Source: a virus
Strand: one strand, 5' to 3'
DNA length: 29,506 nt
Virus record (IMG/VR): IMGVR_UViG_3300034119_000552
Coordinates: 1-29,506 of that record
The notes beneath the pieces are model-generated. The model saw only the letters and a program-made list of their open reading frames with translations, had not been told where the DNA came from and did not search any database. How positions within the stretch are numbered: the stretch's first letter is position 1; the number at the start of each line of letters is the position of its first letter. The translations under genes and the position numbers were made by a program. Below, piece by piece: positions 20,801-28,972 of this stretch.

Positions 20801-23036
20801 CACTGCCAAGCTCGGCCTTCGCCTCTTCCGTGATGGCATCAGACTTCTTCGCCTTCTCCTCAAACTGCCTCGGCTTGGCCTTCGGCCGCACATTGCCAAC
20901 CGCCCCGGTCGTGTCGCTGTAAGGGCTGTCCTTGTAGGCTTGGACAATGCGATCAAAGACCTGCTTCAAGAACGAAGCGATGCCTTCCCCGAACTCCTTG
21001 ACCATCTGGCCGGCCCACTTGCCGAAGCTCATGCCTGCGCGGTAGATCGTCTTGCCGTATTCAAACAAGTCTTCGACGATGGAGAGATCAATCGCGCCCG
21101 ATTGGGCGGTCATGTTTTTGATGCGGCGGCGGGAGCGTTTGGCGGGGGTGTCGGGCGTTGCGGCCGGCGATTGCGCCTGCGGCCCGTTGGCCTCCATTAC
21201 ATAGTCCTTGGCCGCCTCAACAGCGTTAGAAAAAGTTAAGCCTCGCGCAACAACAGCGTTGCCCTTGCCGCGCACAGACCAAACCGAAGCCTTTCTCTCT
21301 GGAGATTTCCCTGTCGTAAAATCAATGCGGGCCTCAACGGTCGCGCGGAGCTTGTCTGTGTCTGATAGGCGATTCCACTTCTCGGGTGCGGTCACGCTTG
21401 GCGACTCAACAACAACGCGAGACTCGCCATCCGTCCCGTTGGGGCGCTTGCGCCTGCTGATGGACGGCTTGCCAACGACAATTTCATCTCGGGTAAAGAC
21501 ATTGTCGATTGCCGCCGGCGCCGGTTGCGCTGCGGGTTGGGCTTTCCCAAACACATGAAACTCCGCAGCCTGCTCGCCGCCCAAGTCGGTGCCTGACTCA
21601 TAGCGGATGCCCTCAAAGCCGCGCGCCTGCAAGACGGTCTTGGCTTCGGCATCAAACTCTGGGGCGAACGGTTCGCTTTTCAGCTCAAGCTCGTCCTTCA
21701 GCGTGGGCTTGTCGGTGGCAGTGTAAAGGTTTTGCGGCAACGTGTCCGGCGTGGCCTCGTCAATGGTGCCTTCGGTTCCTGTCTGCGCGGCGTAGTTCTC
21801 GGCAACCTCGCGGCTCTCGGACCAGAACTGGTCACCGCTTGAATAGTCAACGTCGGGCGATACGCCACGGAATATCTTTGGTGTCGCCACCGGCGGCTCC
21901 GTCACAATCGTCTCCCCCGGCATCTCGACAACCTCAAAGTCATCGGGGTTGATGGCGGGTTCGGCGGCAGGGGCTGCTTCCTCCACGGGCGCGGCGGCCG
22001 TGGTCGCATCGCCAAAAGTTTCTTGCACATCGACCGCATCGGCGGCGGGTGGGGGAGTAAATTGTTGGACTTGGATGGGCGGCAGGTTGCGGTCATCCAT
22101 CGGCTGGGCCGCCATACCTTCGGCCGCTCCGACAGGGGCGCCGGCCATGAATCCAGACAGGCCCTCCATCGTGGCCGATGATGCCACTCCACGCATAGTC
22201 GGGACGGCATAGCCCTCACGCTGCAAGGCAATGTTGGGAGCCATGGCTTCCTGTCCGCCTTGCAATGCTTCGGGAATGCCTTCGGACACGCCAGTCTTGA
22301 CCGCGCCGGCCACCACGCCACCCGTCACGCGGCCGCCGGACTTGCTGATGGCATTGCCAAGGATCTTCTCGGCGCCGAACAAAGCGTCCGCCGCGCCAAG
22401 GCCGGCCGCGAGCAAGAGCTGGTCGATGTTCTGCCCGCCGTAGCTCTGGGCCTCCAGCGCCACACGGTCGGCTTCTTCCTCACTCTTGCCGGACTGCAAT
22501 AGGAAATTCTTGGTGTCTTGGTAGATGCTGTCCTTGACGATACCCGTGTTCATTCCGGCGCCAGCGCCAGCTTGCACCGCCTGCACGCCTTTGGCGCCAA
22601 GACCGAGCGCCCTCCCGGCAACGCCCGTCGCCACAATGGGAGCCATGGTGCCGAGCGATTGCGCGGCAGTATCCAGAGGGGCAACGGCGAAGGCCCGCGC
22701 GCCGGCCTTGACCTGCTCCCACACGCCCTTGTCCTGCGCCTCCTGCATGATGCGCGCGACTTCTTGCTGGTCGGCTTGGGCTTCGGGCGAAAGGGATTGG
22801 CGGTAGAACTCTTGGTAGCTGGCCAACTCCTGCGACACAGGGTTGTTCGCCCCGAACAGATCGGTCATGCCCTTTAGGCCGGTGATGACGCCACCCGCCG
22901 CGCTGACGGGAAGGTCGGCCGCCTGACGCCAAAAGCCGCTGCCCTCGGCTGGCTGGATTTCAATATCGTCCAGCGTCAACCCCGCCAAGGGATCTAGCTC
23001 AATATCCCCCAGCGTGATGTCATCAAGTGTTGCCAT
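17847..23036 (-). CDS. Giant virion-associated polyvalent protein with ADP-ribosyltransferase-like segment
   Basis: This 1729-residue protein is the last gene of the late operon. The N-terminal 300 residues are rich in Gly and Ala with membrane-like helices (AGAGAGMNTG, LLLAAGLGAADALFG). A segment at 387-497 resembles the ART of polyvalent phage proteins: KIFRGVSP (R390), FWSES at 404-408, NLYTATDKP, ARGFEGIRYE and AAEFHVFG (E492). A helical region at 652-702 and a long middle and C-terminal part follow, with hydrophobic stretches. Such proteins are packaged and ejected into the host with the DNA. An internal virion protein is the most likely role, and the ART activity is inferred. Confidence 0.75.
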   Translation of the reverse strand: MATLDDITLGDIELDPLAGLTLDDIEIQPAEGSGFWRQAADLPVSAAGGVITGLKGMTDLFGANNPVSQELASYQEFYRQSLSPEAQADQQEVARIMQEAQDKGVWEQVKAGARAFAVAPLDTAAQSLGTMAPIVATGVAGRALGLGAKGVQAVQAGAGAGMNTGIVKDSIYQDTKNFLLQSGKSEEEADRVALEAQSYGGQNIDQLLLAAGLGAADALFGAEKILGNAISKSGGRVTGGVVAGAVKTGVSEGIPEALQGGQEAMAPNIALQREGYAVPTMRGVASSATMEGLSGFMAGAPVGAAEGMAAQPMDDRNLPPIQVQQFTPPPAADAVDVQETFGDATTAAAPVEEAAPAAEPAINPDDFEVVEMPGETIVTEPPVATPKIFRGVSPDVDYSSGDQFWSESREVAENYAAQTGTEGTIDEATPDTLPQNLYTATDKPTLKDELELKSEPFAPEFDAEAKTVLQARGFEGIRYESGTDLGGEQAAEFHVFGKAQPAAQPAPAAIDNVFTRDEIVVGKPSISRRKRPNGTDGESRVVVESPSVTAPEKWNRLSDTDKLRATVEARIDFTTGKSPERKASVWSVRGKGNAVVARGLTFSNAVEAAKDYVMEANGPQAQSPAATPDTPAKRSRRRIKNMTAQSGAIDLSIVEDLFEYGKTIYRAGMSFGKWAGQMVKEFGEGIASFLKQVFDRIVQAYKDSPYSDTTGAVGNVRPKAKPRQFEEKAKKSDAITEEAKAELGSEYVPITLEGTADQAKEWINQNGIDAAEQRILDLAADSLTPTPVDFGIGLELAARLGAMGEHQRQARVVRIMSNRATSIGQTISVLAMLARLTPEGIVFYANQVIEQYIDTLPEERQGQIRAAQDSVVSAETEVKATRKTVAEDTIINGTQGGEKIQEKLKRRIKDKTQKQRTNVGIRSVLTSKATKAEATKQITQLLTENGISESEAGALATAITSKFYKVMDEARKSIATQRKPKEQKLIRSWSKLVEKLNGEGMPDDDFIAQLSLIAKLPTMTPELGARLKGLTTQLKEAKGDQDMQLVIAGRIFEEIHSLVPVDFWVKVRAFSYIMMLFSPKTWIRNIGGNVIQFVANAGKDTAINVATGRAGIFSNGKTGDRVKSGRLKHLLTPYYDVKKGFEWNAKQNPQAPFSENLAAGIDHLRLLSKLTTQNKFEVADAKEVGRRIFSSKFMGMLETSLSIALGGPDRAFWKSALESSLANREARAKQMGEWTGRHTPEDIEGAIADAAGAIYQNANTISREAAKWRSSLNRMSTKLLSYFIPGVKPTEQFGFGTALMAFTQVPGAIARAAISWSPLGLIINLHQGMNGILWKASNQRAGKPLDTREFGEAFTKALGGTGIYAAGYYLYAMGVITASQEDDDDVEAMRRSLGMGQYRINVTALKRLLTTMAWGTPQKTDEGDVILSYDWAQPLAITFAAGAELAKMVEQNDRNGIKKGLAAKAAMPAISLAAGAKSLLDLPLLSGLSSFIDQLDTRRPESVIGAVARTVAGIPSMFVPQLVRQANQLLYDNTLRETRGTNQSSAVPVTVQRAFNQIAANTPGVADQFPPRLDVMGQAQERYQYVGWHWFNVLFNPALTSRVKANPVLEEAARLMDSTGETSQFPKQVKNRASINGQNIDLTNEQISAYQYYLGNYTASMMNWRMASPRYARLPDTEKVRIFAQDIEDVDAAVKSALFGHDIRRLTRRQRSMRNNLVNSPLGQSMPPR

Positions 23037-23569
23037 TAAGGAGTGATTACAAGAACCCCGCCAAGTTTAGGGACGCGGTGCGTGCCAACGGGCATGTTAG
23101 TTCCAAAGCGTTGCGAAGCCTCTGCCTGAGTCATGGTGTATGACGGAGTCGGAGCGGGTTGCGGGGTGGGTGCCGCAGTCGGCGCATTGGTCGTCGCCAT
23201 TCCGCCACCGGCGAGCGGGGCGGGGGCACCGGCTTCGGCCGCGTAAGGGTCTGCCGCATAGCCTCGCAACGGCTCACCCCTCACCACTTGCCCCTGCGCA
23301 TTGGTAGTCATGGGAGCAATGGCAACCGCATTGGTCCCGTCATAGCGGGCATACATGCCTTGTTGCGTGTTCAGAATCTCGGGGTCAAAGCGGTTGTCTA
23401 TGCTTTTCTTGATGTAGTATTCGTAAGCCTTTTTATCGGCCTCAAATTCTTCTGGAGACGGCTTGTATCCCGGCTGGCGCCCAAGGAACATGCGCCCAAA
23501 GGTTCGCAAGTCCATGGCTCCAGCAGGAGCTGAAGGCGCGTTGGTTGGTGCGTTTGTTGGCTGAGACAT
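23036..23569 (-). CDS. Virion-associated hypothetical protein, Pro/Ala-rich (177 aa)
   Basis: I start at the ATG at 23569 (MSQPTNAPTNAPSAP); the earlier in-frame ATG would put an implausible basic tail into the preceding gene. The centre holds a helical stretch PSPEEFEADKKAYEYYIKKS, and the C-terminal part is Pro/Thr-rich (TAAPTPQPAPTPSYT) before TQAEASQRFGTNMPVGTHRV. No family is recognised. Its stop shares a base with the next ATG (TAATG). It is probably a structural linker or internal protein. Confidence 0.72.
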   Translation of the reverse strand: MSQPTNAPTNAPSAPAGAMDLRTFGRMFLGRQPGYKPSPEEFEADKKAYEYYIKKSIDNRFDPEILNTQQGMYARYDGTNAVAIAPMTTNAQGQVVRGEPLRGYAADPYAAEAGAPAPLAGGGMATTNAPTAAPTPQPAPTPSYTMTQAEASQRFGTNMPVGTHRVPKLGGVLVITP

Positions 23570-23574
23570 AATCG

Positions 23575-23994
23575 TTAGTAGGTAAACCCATCGGGCTGGC
23601 CACCGGCCGCGCCGCCCCACGTCTTCTTGTATTTATCCCACGCTTGGGCCTGCGCGGCGGCAGACTGTCCGGCGTTGTAAGACTGGAACATCGGCGATGC
23701 TATCGCTTGAAAGATGAACGGCCGAACATTGTCATCAAGCTGGATGTAGTTTTTGAGAAATCCCTCGGGTAAAGCGCCAGCATCGGACATTGCTCCGACA
23801 GCGCTGTCCATCCCGGCAAGCATGTCCTTCTTGTCCTTGTATTGGCCATACATCCCGCCGAGGGAAGCCAAGGCCCCGCCGATATTGTTGCCAAGCTGGT
23901 TATACATATTGGCCTGCGTGTTGGCTGATGCGATCTGGCCGGCGGCGGTGATCTCGCCGCTGCGATCAGCGACTTGCGGTGAATAGCTAAACAT
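23575..23994 (-). CDS. Virion-associated hypothetical protein, Gly/Ala/Gln-rich (139 aa)
   Basis: The product begins MFSYSPQVADRSGEITAAGQ and resembles small internal-virion or tail proteins in its Ala/Gly/Gln-rich helices (ASANTQANMYNQLGNNIGGA, then ASLGGMYGQYKDKKDMLAGM). No exact family is recognised. It has a good AGAAGGAGAACAAA leader. A similar composition is found in the 320-residue protein encoded just upstream, so they may act together in the tail or ejection complex. Confidence 0.75.
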   Translation of the reverse strand: MFSYSPQVADRSGEITAAGQIASANTQANMYNQLGNNIGGALASLGGMYGQYKDKKDMLAGMDSAVGAMSDAGALPEGFLKNYIQLDDNVRPFIFQAIASPMFQSYNAGQSAAAQAQAWDKYKKTWGGAAGGQPDGFTY

Positions 23995-24021
23995 AGTTTT
24001 GTTCTCCTTCTCTTTTGGTGG

Positions 24022-24900
24022 TTAAGCCGCCACGCGGCCGTCGATGATTCTTGCGATGGGGCGACCGGCCACATCTTCTGACTTGTGCGCAAAGCCCAAC
24101 TCGGGCATCGCGTGATCCTCGTAAGGCAGGTGCGCTGAGATGTTGTTCACCTGCGCCTGATGCTTGGGGCACCAGACCGTGGCCGGCGCCTTGCGACTCA
24201 TGCACGCTGTGCAAATGTGGCCGTAGTCTGCATTGCGCGACTTGTCAGCGAGGTGATGCCAGCGGCCATCGCTGTCCTTGCCGTAGCGAGTCTCGTCATT
24301 CGGCACGCCCTCGCGCTCCAAGTATTCCCATACATCCGCATCGGTCCAGTCCCGCATTGGGAAAAGCTGCGTTGGAGCGTCCGGTGTCCGCCGCACGTCC
24401 ATGGCCAGCGGCACCTGCCCCTTGATCGGGTCAACGTCCGCCGACTTCTGCCCATGGAAACATGCGTCCCACGGCCAAGCAAACGAGCCGAGAGGGCGCG
24501 ACAGGGCCTCCATACCACAACGCCATGGCTTACCCTCCACCGGCGCCTGTGTGCCCACGGCCACGATCAGCGCCGTGTGTTGGCCCCATTGCTGGTATTT
24601 TAGAAAGTCCACCTGATGGCTGCCATCCGGCGCCGTGCCATCGGTCAATGCAATGCGCCCCGGCGCGTAGTCGTAGACATCCAAGTCCCATGCGCGGGTC
24701 AGCACATCGGCCAACTCGTAGCGGTCGCGGAACCACGGTTCGCGGTATTGCACGCATGGCAGCTTCACCCCGACCTTGTGGACGAGCAGGTGCAGCATTG
24801 CCGTTGAGTCCTTGCCACCGCTCCAAAGCACGCAGGGATTGCGGAACTCGGAGATCCAGCGTTCCGCCTTGCGGCAAGTGTCTGTGATTAGTCGCTCCAT
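24022..24900 (-). CDS. PAPS-reductase/CysD-family adenine nucleotide alpha-hydrolase
   Basis: This 292-residue protein has the PP-loop motif SGGKDS at 27-32. It also has the block FPMRDWTDADVWEYLEREGV at 180-199 typical of PAPS reductases and sulfate adenylyltransferase small subunits, and a C-terminal cysteine group CTAC (230-233) with C244. The family activates nucleotides for reductive sulfur chemistry, and phage members include enzymes related to DNA phosphorothioation or tRNA thiolation. The substrate is not deducible here. Its place inside the tail operon is unusual. It overlaps the preceding gene by one base (TAATG). Confidence 0.88.
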   Translation of the reverse strand: MERLITDTCRKAERWISEFRNPCVLWSGGKDSTAMLHLLVHKVGVKLPCVQYREPWFRDRYELADVLTRAWDLDVYDYAPGRIALTDGTAPDGSHQVDFLKYQQWGQHTALIVAVGTQAPVEGKPWRCGMEALSRPLGSFAWPWDACFHGQKSADVDPIKGQVPLAMDVRRTPDAPTQLFPMRDWTDADVWEYLEREGVPNDETRYGKDSDGRWHHLADKSRNADYGHICTACMSRKAPATVWCPKHQAQVNNISAHLPYEDHAMPELGFAHKSEDVAGRPIARIIDGRVAA

Positions 24901-25862
24901 TAGATAGCGAGGCCCGCACCCATGAGCAGGCCGCCACCAATCCCGCCGGCCATCCCCATCATGCCCTGCTGGCCAAGCGCGCCAGACTGCATCCTCGCCG
25001 CCTGAAGGGCGGACTGATTGTTCATGTAGGAGTTGTAATTGCTTGCCGCCATATTCGCGTTGAAACTGGCAACGTTTCCAGCCATCTGGTTTGCGCCATC
25101 AAATGCGCGGCCAACCTGCTGCATCTGGTTGCCCTGAGTCATGCCGCTGTAATTGAGGCCGGGTCCGAGCGCTCGGGCATACGGATCAGCTCCGAGAAGA
25201 TTTCCAGCACCGGCGAAATACATATTCGCCAGATTCATCCGGCGGCCGGTGACGTTGTTGATGAACTGATCGTTCGCCGCAGCAGCGAATCCTTGGCGCT
25301 CACGCTCGCGGGCAGAGGCGGCGGCATCGCGGTTAAGGATCTCAGCGGCAGAGCTACCAAGACTTGTGCCAAGACCGCGAGCTGAGAACGCAGCGCGGGC
25401 CGACTGCTGTGCTGCACGCTCCTGCTCTGCCGACAGCGACCGGCCAAGGGCCAGCTCACGTTCACCTTGGTCATAGAGCGACTGCTCGATGCTTGTCGGA
25501 CTTGCTGCGTCCGGCGACATGTCGGCGATGGCCAAGCCTTGGCGGATGCGAGCGAGGGCGTCGATGGTCTGGCGATTCGGCTCGGACATTCCGACCTGCA
25601 CGCGCTCAAAGGTTCCGTCCTTCTTCTGGCGGACCTCATAGACCGGCTGCGGCTTGTCGCCGAGGCGACCGGAGATGGCGTCAACTGTTCCGAGCGACAG
25701 GGATTCCAGCGCCGGATAGTTTTCGATCATCGAAGCATACTGCTGCTTGATCTGTTCCTTCGCTGCGGCCGACGAAGCGGCCATGATTGCGTTAAAGTCT
25801 AACGGTGCAGCCTGTGGCGGCGCCGACGATTTCTTAGATTTTCCTCCTCCACCTCCACCCAT
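24900..25862 (-). CDS. Putative internal-virion or tail protein (320 aa)
   Basis: The N-terminus is MGGGGGGKSKKSSAPPQAAP. A long helical region rich in Ala, Gln and Arg follows (AAQQSARAAFSARGLGTSLG, then ASARERERQGFAAAANDQFI). The C-terminus is glycine/methionine-rich with a hydrophobic repeat (GQQGMMGMAGGIGGGLLMGA). This composition is seen in podovirus internal or ejection proteins. No exact family match is claimed. The ATG has a GGAGG nearby (AGGAGGATAAAAC). It lies between the tail proteins and the PAPS-like enzyme. Confidence 0.75.
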   Translation of the reverse strand: MGGGGGGKSKKSSAPPQAAPLDFNAIMAASSAAAKEQIKQQYASMIENYPALESLSLGTVDAISGRLGDKPQPVYEVRQKKDGTFERVQVGMSEPNRQTIDALARIRQGLAIADMSPDAASPTSIEQSLYDQGERELALGRSLSAEQERAAQQSARAAFSARGLGTSLGSSAAEILNRDAAASARERERQGFAAAANDQFINNVTGRRMNLANMYFAGAGNLLGADPYARALGPGLNYSGMTQGNQMQQVGRAFDGANQMAGNVASFNANMAASNYNSYMNNQSALQAARMQSGALGQQGMMGMAGGIGGGLLMGAGLAI

Positions 25863-25866
25863 AGTT

Positions 25867-26217
25867 TTATCCTCCTACTTTCTTGCTAAGTTTCGCCCAA
25901 TCGTGGGCCTTTGTTTCAAAACTGTTGTGTCGGCACCATAACGCCCATCTCTGAGGGCGGCTCGCCACACGCATGAAGTGCCAAACAGGGTTTGCGCAAC
26001 CAACAGCAGCAGCCAGCTCAACGAACCAAGCATTTGGTTCACCTTCATTGCGCATCTCCTTTTGCTCCGCATCCCAATGCACCTCCCGAGCCAACAAGAA
26101 AATTTTGTCGGTTGAGTAGACAAGTCCGTTCGTAAGATGCCATCCGAGTGTTTCCTCGAAGGTCTCTTCCGTGACGTGCTCGTCGTGCCATTGTTTTGCG
26201 CGTTGCCATGGGGTCAT
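25867..26217 (-). CDS. Hypothetical protein (116 aa) in the tail operon
   Basis: The protein begins MTPWQRAKQWHDEHVTEETF. It has many tryptophans and charged residues, with EVHWDAEQKEMRNEGEPNAW in the middle and WALWCRHNSFETKAHDWAKL near the end. No family is recognised. It overlaps the fibre-like gene upstream by four bases (ATGA), so the two are likely co-translated. A chaperone or tail accessory role would suit the position but is not shown. Confidence 0.72.
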   Translation of the reverse strand: MTPWQRAKQWHDEHVTEETFEETLGWHLTNGLVYSTDKIFLLAREVHWDAEQKEMRNEGEPNAWFVELAAAVGCANPVWHFMRVASRPQRWALWCRHNSFETKAHDWAKLSKKVGG

Positions 26218-26960
26218 CGGAAAACAGCGACAGAGACTTCTCCAAGATCCACCTTTGCTCCGTTCAGACTGTTTCCAGACAAAATGCTGAGTGTTGTTGT
26301 TGTTTTGTCCGAAGCACCCGTTGACGTTGCTCCCTTGACTGAAACAATGCGGTCCACAAGACTTGTCGTGCTGCCGTTGGTTATACCCATGACCGCGTAG
26401 TTGGCGTCTGGAAGCGCCGTTGTAAAAGTTATCGTAAAGTCTCCAGTGCCGTTCCGAAGGACGCTAGTGACGTTGCCGCTGGCGCGAATCAATCGGTTGG
26501 TGTTGCTTGTCGATGTCGTGTTGGTGGTGTCCTTAGTTCCATCAAAGCTGACCCACGCTCGGCAGCCGAAAATCGGCGCTGATCCGGCAGACAAATCGCT
26601 GCCGCTTCCGTCCTTGGCTACGCCGTTGAGCTTTGCTGCCGTTACCGTTGGCGCAATGGACGAATAGGGGACTTTCCGCAACGCACTGGCCGAAGCATCA
26701 TGCACCAGAAATTCGTCAGTATCAGCCAGCGGGTCTGCGATAGTTGTCTGCGACGTGATGGCGCTGGCTGCCAGTTTGCCGCCACCAGCCGCTCCGGTTA
26801 CTGCTCCGGTGGCGAGCTTGGATGCCGTGACTTCGCCATCGTCAATGGTCACGGAGACGCTAGGAGTCTGAGACGAGTTGAGTTTTTCGGGAGTGACGGT
26901 CTCGCCGGAAATCCATCCGGTCGGATTGTTGTAGCCCTTGGTGACTGTTACTGTTGCCAT
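26214..26960 (-). CDS. Tail-fibre-like protein (248 aa)
   Basis: The N-terminal part (MATVTVTKGYNNPTGWISGE, then VTPEKLNSSQTPSVSV) is the type of head that joins a fibre to the tail. The C-terminal half contains CRAWVSFDGTKDTTNTTSTS and the block SVLRNGTGDFTITFTTALPD, ANYAVMG, which I recall from many phage receptor-binding fibres. It probably forms a trimer at the tail tip and helps choose the host. Ser/Thr-rich stretches are typical. It is one of two fibre-like genes here. Confidence 0.85.
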   Translation of the reverse strand: MATVTVTKGYNNPTGWISGETVTPEKLNSSQTPSVSVTIDDGEVTASKLATGAVTGAAGGGKLAASAITSQTTIADPLADTDEFLVHDASASALRKVPYSSIAPTVTAAKLNGVAKDGSGSDLSAGSAPIFGCRAWVSFDGTKDTTNTTSTSNTNRLIRASGNVTSVLRNGTGDFTITFTTALPDANYAVMGITNGSTTSLVDRIVSVKGATSTGASDKTTTTLSILSGNSLNGAKVDLGEVSVAVFR

Positions 26961-26966
26961 AATTGA

Positions 26967-28967
26967 TTAAGCTGCGTTGCGGGTTTCGGTGTCTGGTAAG
27001 CTCTTTGGCGATGCCTCAATGGACGCGGATCTGATTTCTGGGCGTCCGTTGGCGGTCTCGTAGATGACCTCTGCGGCGTGCGCTTTGTAGCGGATCGGCC
27101 ACTTCATGTTGTAGTCCTCGCTGGAGCCGTTGCTGTTGGTCAGCGTTCCGATAGCGCTTTCTGTGTCTGGGTTGATTGTTCCAATCTTGGTCGTCACGCT
27201 GGCACCGGAAGGAATAACGACATCGGCGACAGTGCGCAGGAATCGCTTGCTGTGCATGCTGCCGAAGTTGTAGCGGCGGGTTTTGATTTTTCCTGCGACC
27301 GACTGGAGTTGGGTGACATTCTGGTCAACCGGATCGTCGCCGCCTTCCAGCTCATCGAGCAGCATCAACTTTCCAGCCACGTTGCTGATGACAACTCGAC
27401 GGCGGTTGGCGATGTCGCAGACGATGAAGGTGTTTACGCCGAAGCCGTAGATGTCCTTGGACTCCCACTGCTCGTTAAGTTGGTTGTAGATGAAGACGCC
27501 GTTGTTGCTGTCGGTCGCATTGGCCAGCGGGACGGCCAAGTAGTAGCGATTGTCAAAGTAGAAGCCGACAGAGTCACCGGCCAGCGATGCGTTGAGATCG
27601 CTGATCTGGTCGTTAATGGCATCCGAGAGCGGCTTGGTGTCTCCACGCAGCTTGAGGTCGAGGCGGCTGTCGAGGCGGTAGACGCCGTTGTCCGATAGAA
27701 AGTAGATGTATTGTCCTGCCGTGGCGATGGACCGGCGGGCACGGCAGCCGATCTCATCGGTGAGCAGCGTCAGCGAGCTGATGCCGGTCTCGGTCGTGAA
27801 GTCCGATCCGTCCGGCGTAGGATACTGCGCGATGTTGGCGATCCAGATGGACTTGCGGCAGAAGACAAGCGCTGTGCCGTCAACCCATGGATGCACTGCG
27901 ACAACAAAGTCATTGCCGCCAACGCCGACTCGGAAGCTCTGCCAGTAGATGTCGAACACATCGGGATCAAGGATGTCGCTGATTAGGACGTTCTGCTTGC
28001 CGTCAGGAACGATGAGGCGGTTATTGATGTAGTTGGCCCATGCTGTTGAGCGCAGGCGGCGGTAGCTTATGCCGACATCGGGAATGCCCGAGGTAGTGCG
28101 GACAAAGTTGGTTGAAGGACTGAGGCTCCAATAGAGAGGCGGCTTGACGCGGCGGACGGCGATGTTGGCCGAGGCATCTGTCGCCGTGCCGCTCGGCACT
28201 GTAATCGTGAAGCTGTTGGTCGATGCCGTGGCGACTTGATATTCGTGGCCGTCAAAGGCGGCACTAGCCGACCCTTCGATGCGCACGCGCATTCCAGCCG
28301 TGTAGCCATGCGCGTCCACGTTGACCGTTGCCGTGGTTGAGGAAACCACAATTCCTGACGCATTGGTGTATTTGGTTTCCCATCCCTGCTGCGTGGAGTC
28401 GGCCTCTCGCAAGATATAAAGTCGGTCAAAGGCTTGCAGCATGCTGACCTTGTCGGTCGGCTCAATCGTCTCATCCACCGAGGTCGGATAGGTGATCTCG
28501 GCAGGCAGTGATCCGGCAACAATCTCCTCGCCGGTCTCGGTCTCAAAGTTGTCGGTTGCGCTGGCTGCCAGCAAATCGCCCCAAGCTGCGGACGAGAAGT
28601 TGGTCCCTTCCGGCAGGAACGTATAGGCGCGGTCAGGTCCGGCGAGCACGATAACTTCCATGCTGCTGTTCTGGTCAGGCGAGCGGACAACGGCCGCCGA
28701 GAAAATGCCGCCGCTGTAAATGGACTGAACAACCGGCTCATTTGGCGATGGGTTAAGAACAAAGGGCACTGTCAATGGAGTGGTGCCCGGAGCGATATCG
28801 TCAGCCAGTCTCTTGGCTCCCTTGCGAGTCACCGCCACTCCGCGATCCAGCCGCATGTTCTCCGAGAGTTGGAGCATGCCATCGGGCAACGTCACAGGAT
28901 TCAACCGGCTGGCGTAGCCGATAAACCCTTGATCGCCGTCGCGCAAAACTGGTGACTCAAGTGCCAT
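26967..28967 (-). CDS. Large beta-rich tail protein (beta-propeller or nozzle-like, 666 aa)
   Basis: The protein has repeated beta-blade-like units with YxLxE/D patterns, for example GCRARRSIATAGQYIYFLSD and NGVYRLDSRLDL, and SVGFYFDNRYYLAVPLANAT. Such units are known from tail nozzle or stabilisation proteins of podoviruses. An inserted domain at about 200-270 (HGYTAGMRVRIEGSASAAFD, then SFTITVPSGTAT) resembles a small Ig-like phage module. The N-terminus (MALESPVLRDGDQGFIGYAS) is typical of such proteins. Its place between two fibre-like genes supports a role in the tail. No catalytic motif is seen. Confidence 0.72.
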   Translation of the reverse strand: MALESPVLRDGDQGFIGYASRLNPVTLPDGMLQLSENMRLDRGVAVTRKGAKRLADDIAPGTTPLTVPFVLNPSPNEPVVQSIYSGGIFSAAVVRSPDQNSSMEVIVLAGPDRAYTFLPEGTNFSSAAWGDLLAASATDNFETETGEEIVAGSLPAEITYPTSVDETIEPTDKVSMLQAFDRLYILREADSTQQGWETKYTNASGIVVSSTTATVNVDAHGYTAGMRVRIEGSASAAFDGHEYQVATASTNSFTITVPSGTATDASANIAVRRVKPPLYWSLSPSTNFVRTTSGIPDVGISYRRLRSTAWANYINNRLIVPDGKQNVLISDILDPDVFDIYWQSFRVGVGGNDFVVAVHPWVDGTALVFCRKSIWIANIAQYPTPDGSDFTTETGISSLTLLTDEIGCRARRSIATAGQYIYFLSDNGVYRLDSRLDLKLRGDTKPLSDAINDQISDLNASLAGDSVGFYFDNRYYLAVPLANATDSNNGVFIYNQLNEQWESKDIYGFGVNTFIVCDIANRRRVVISNVAGKLMLLDELEGGDDPVDQNVTQLQSVAGKIKTRRYNFGSMHSKRFLRTVADVVIPSGASVTTKIGTINPDTESAIGTLTNSNGSSEDYNMKWPIRYKAHAAEVIYETANGRPEIRSASIEASPKSLPDTETRNAA

Positions 28968-28972
28968 TAAAA

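Noticed and set aside
27078-27698. Plus-strand frame of 206 codons
   Set aside because: It is antisense to the beta-rich tail protein and shows a typical shadow composition.
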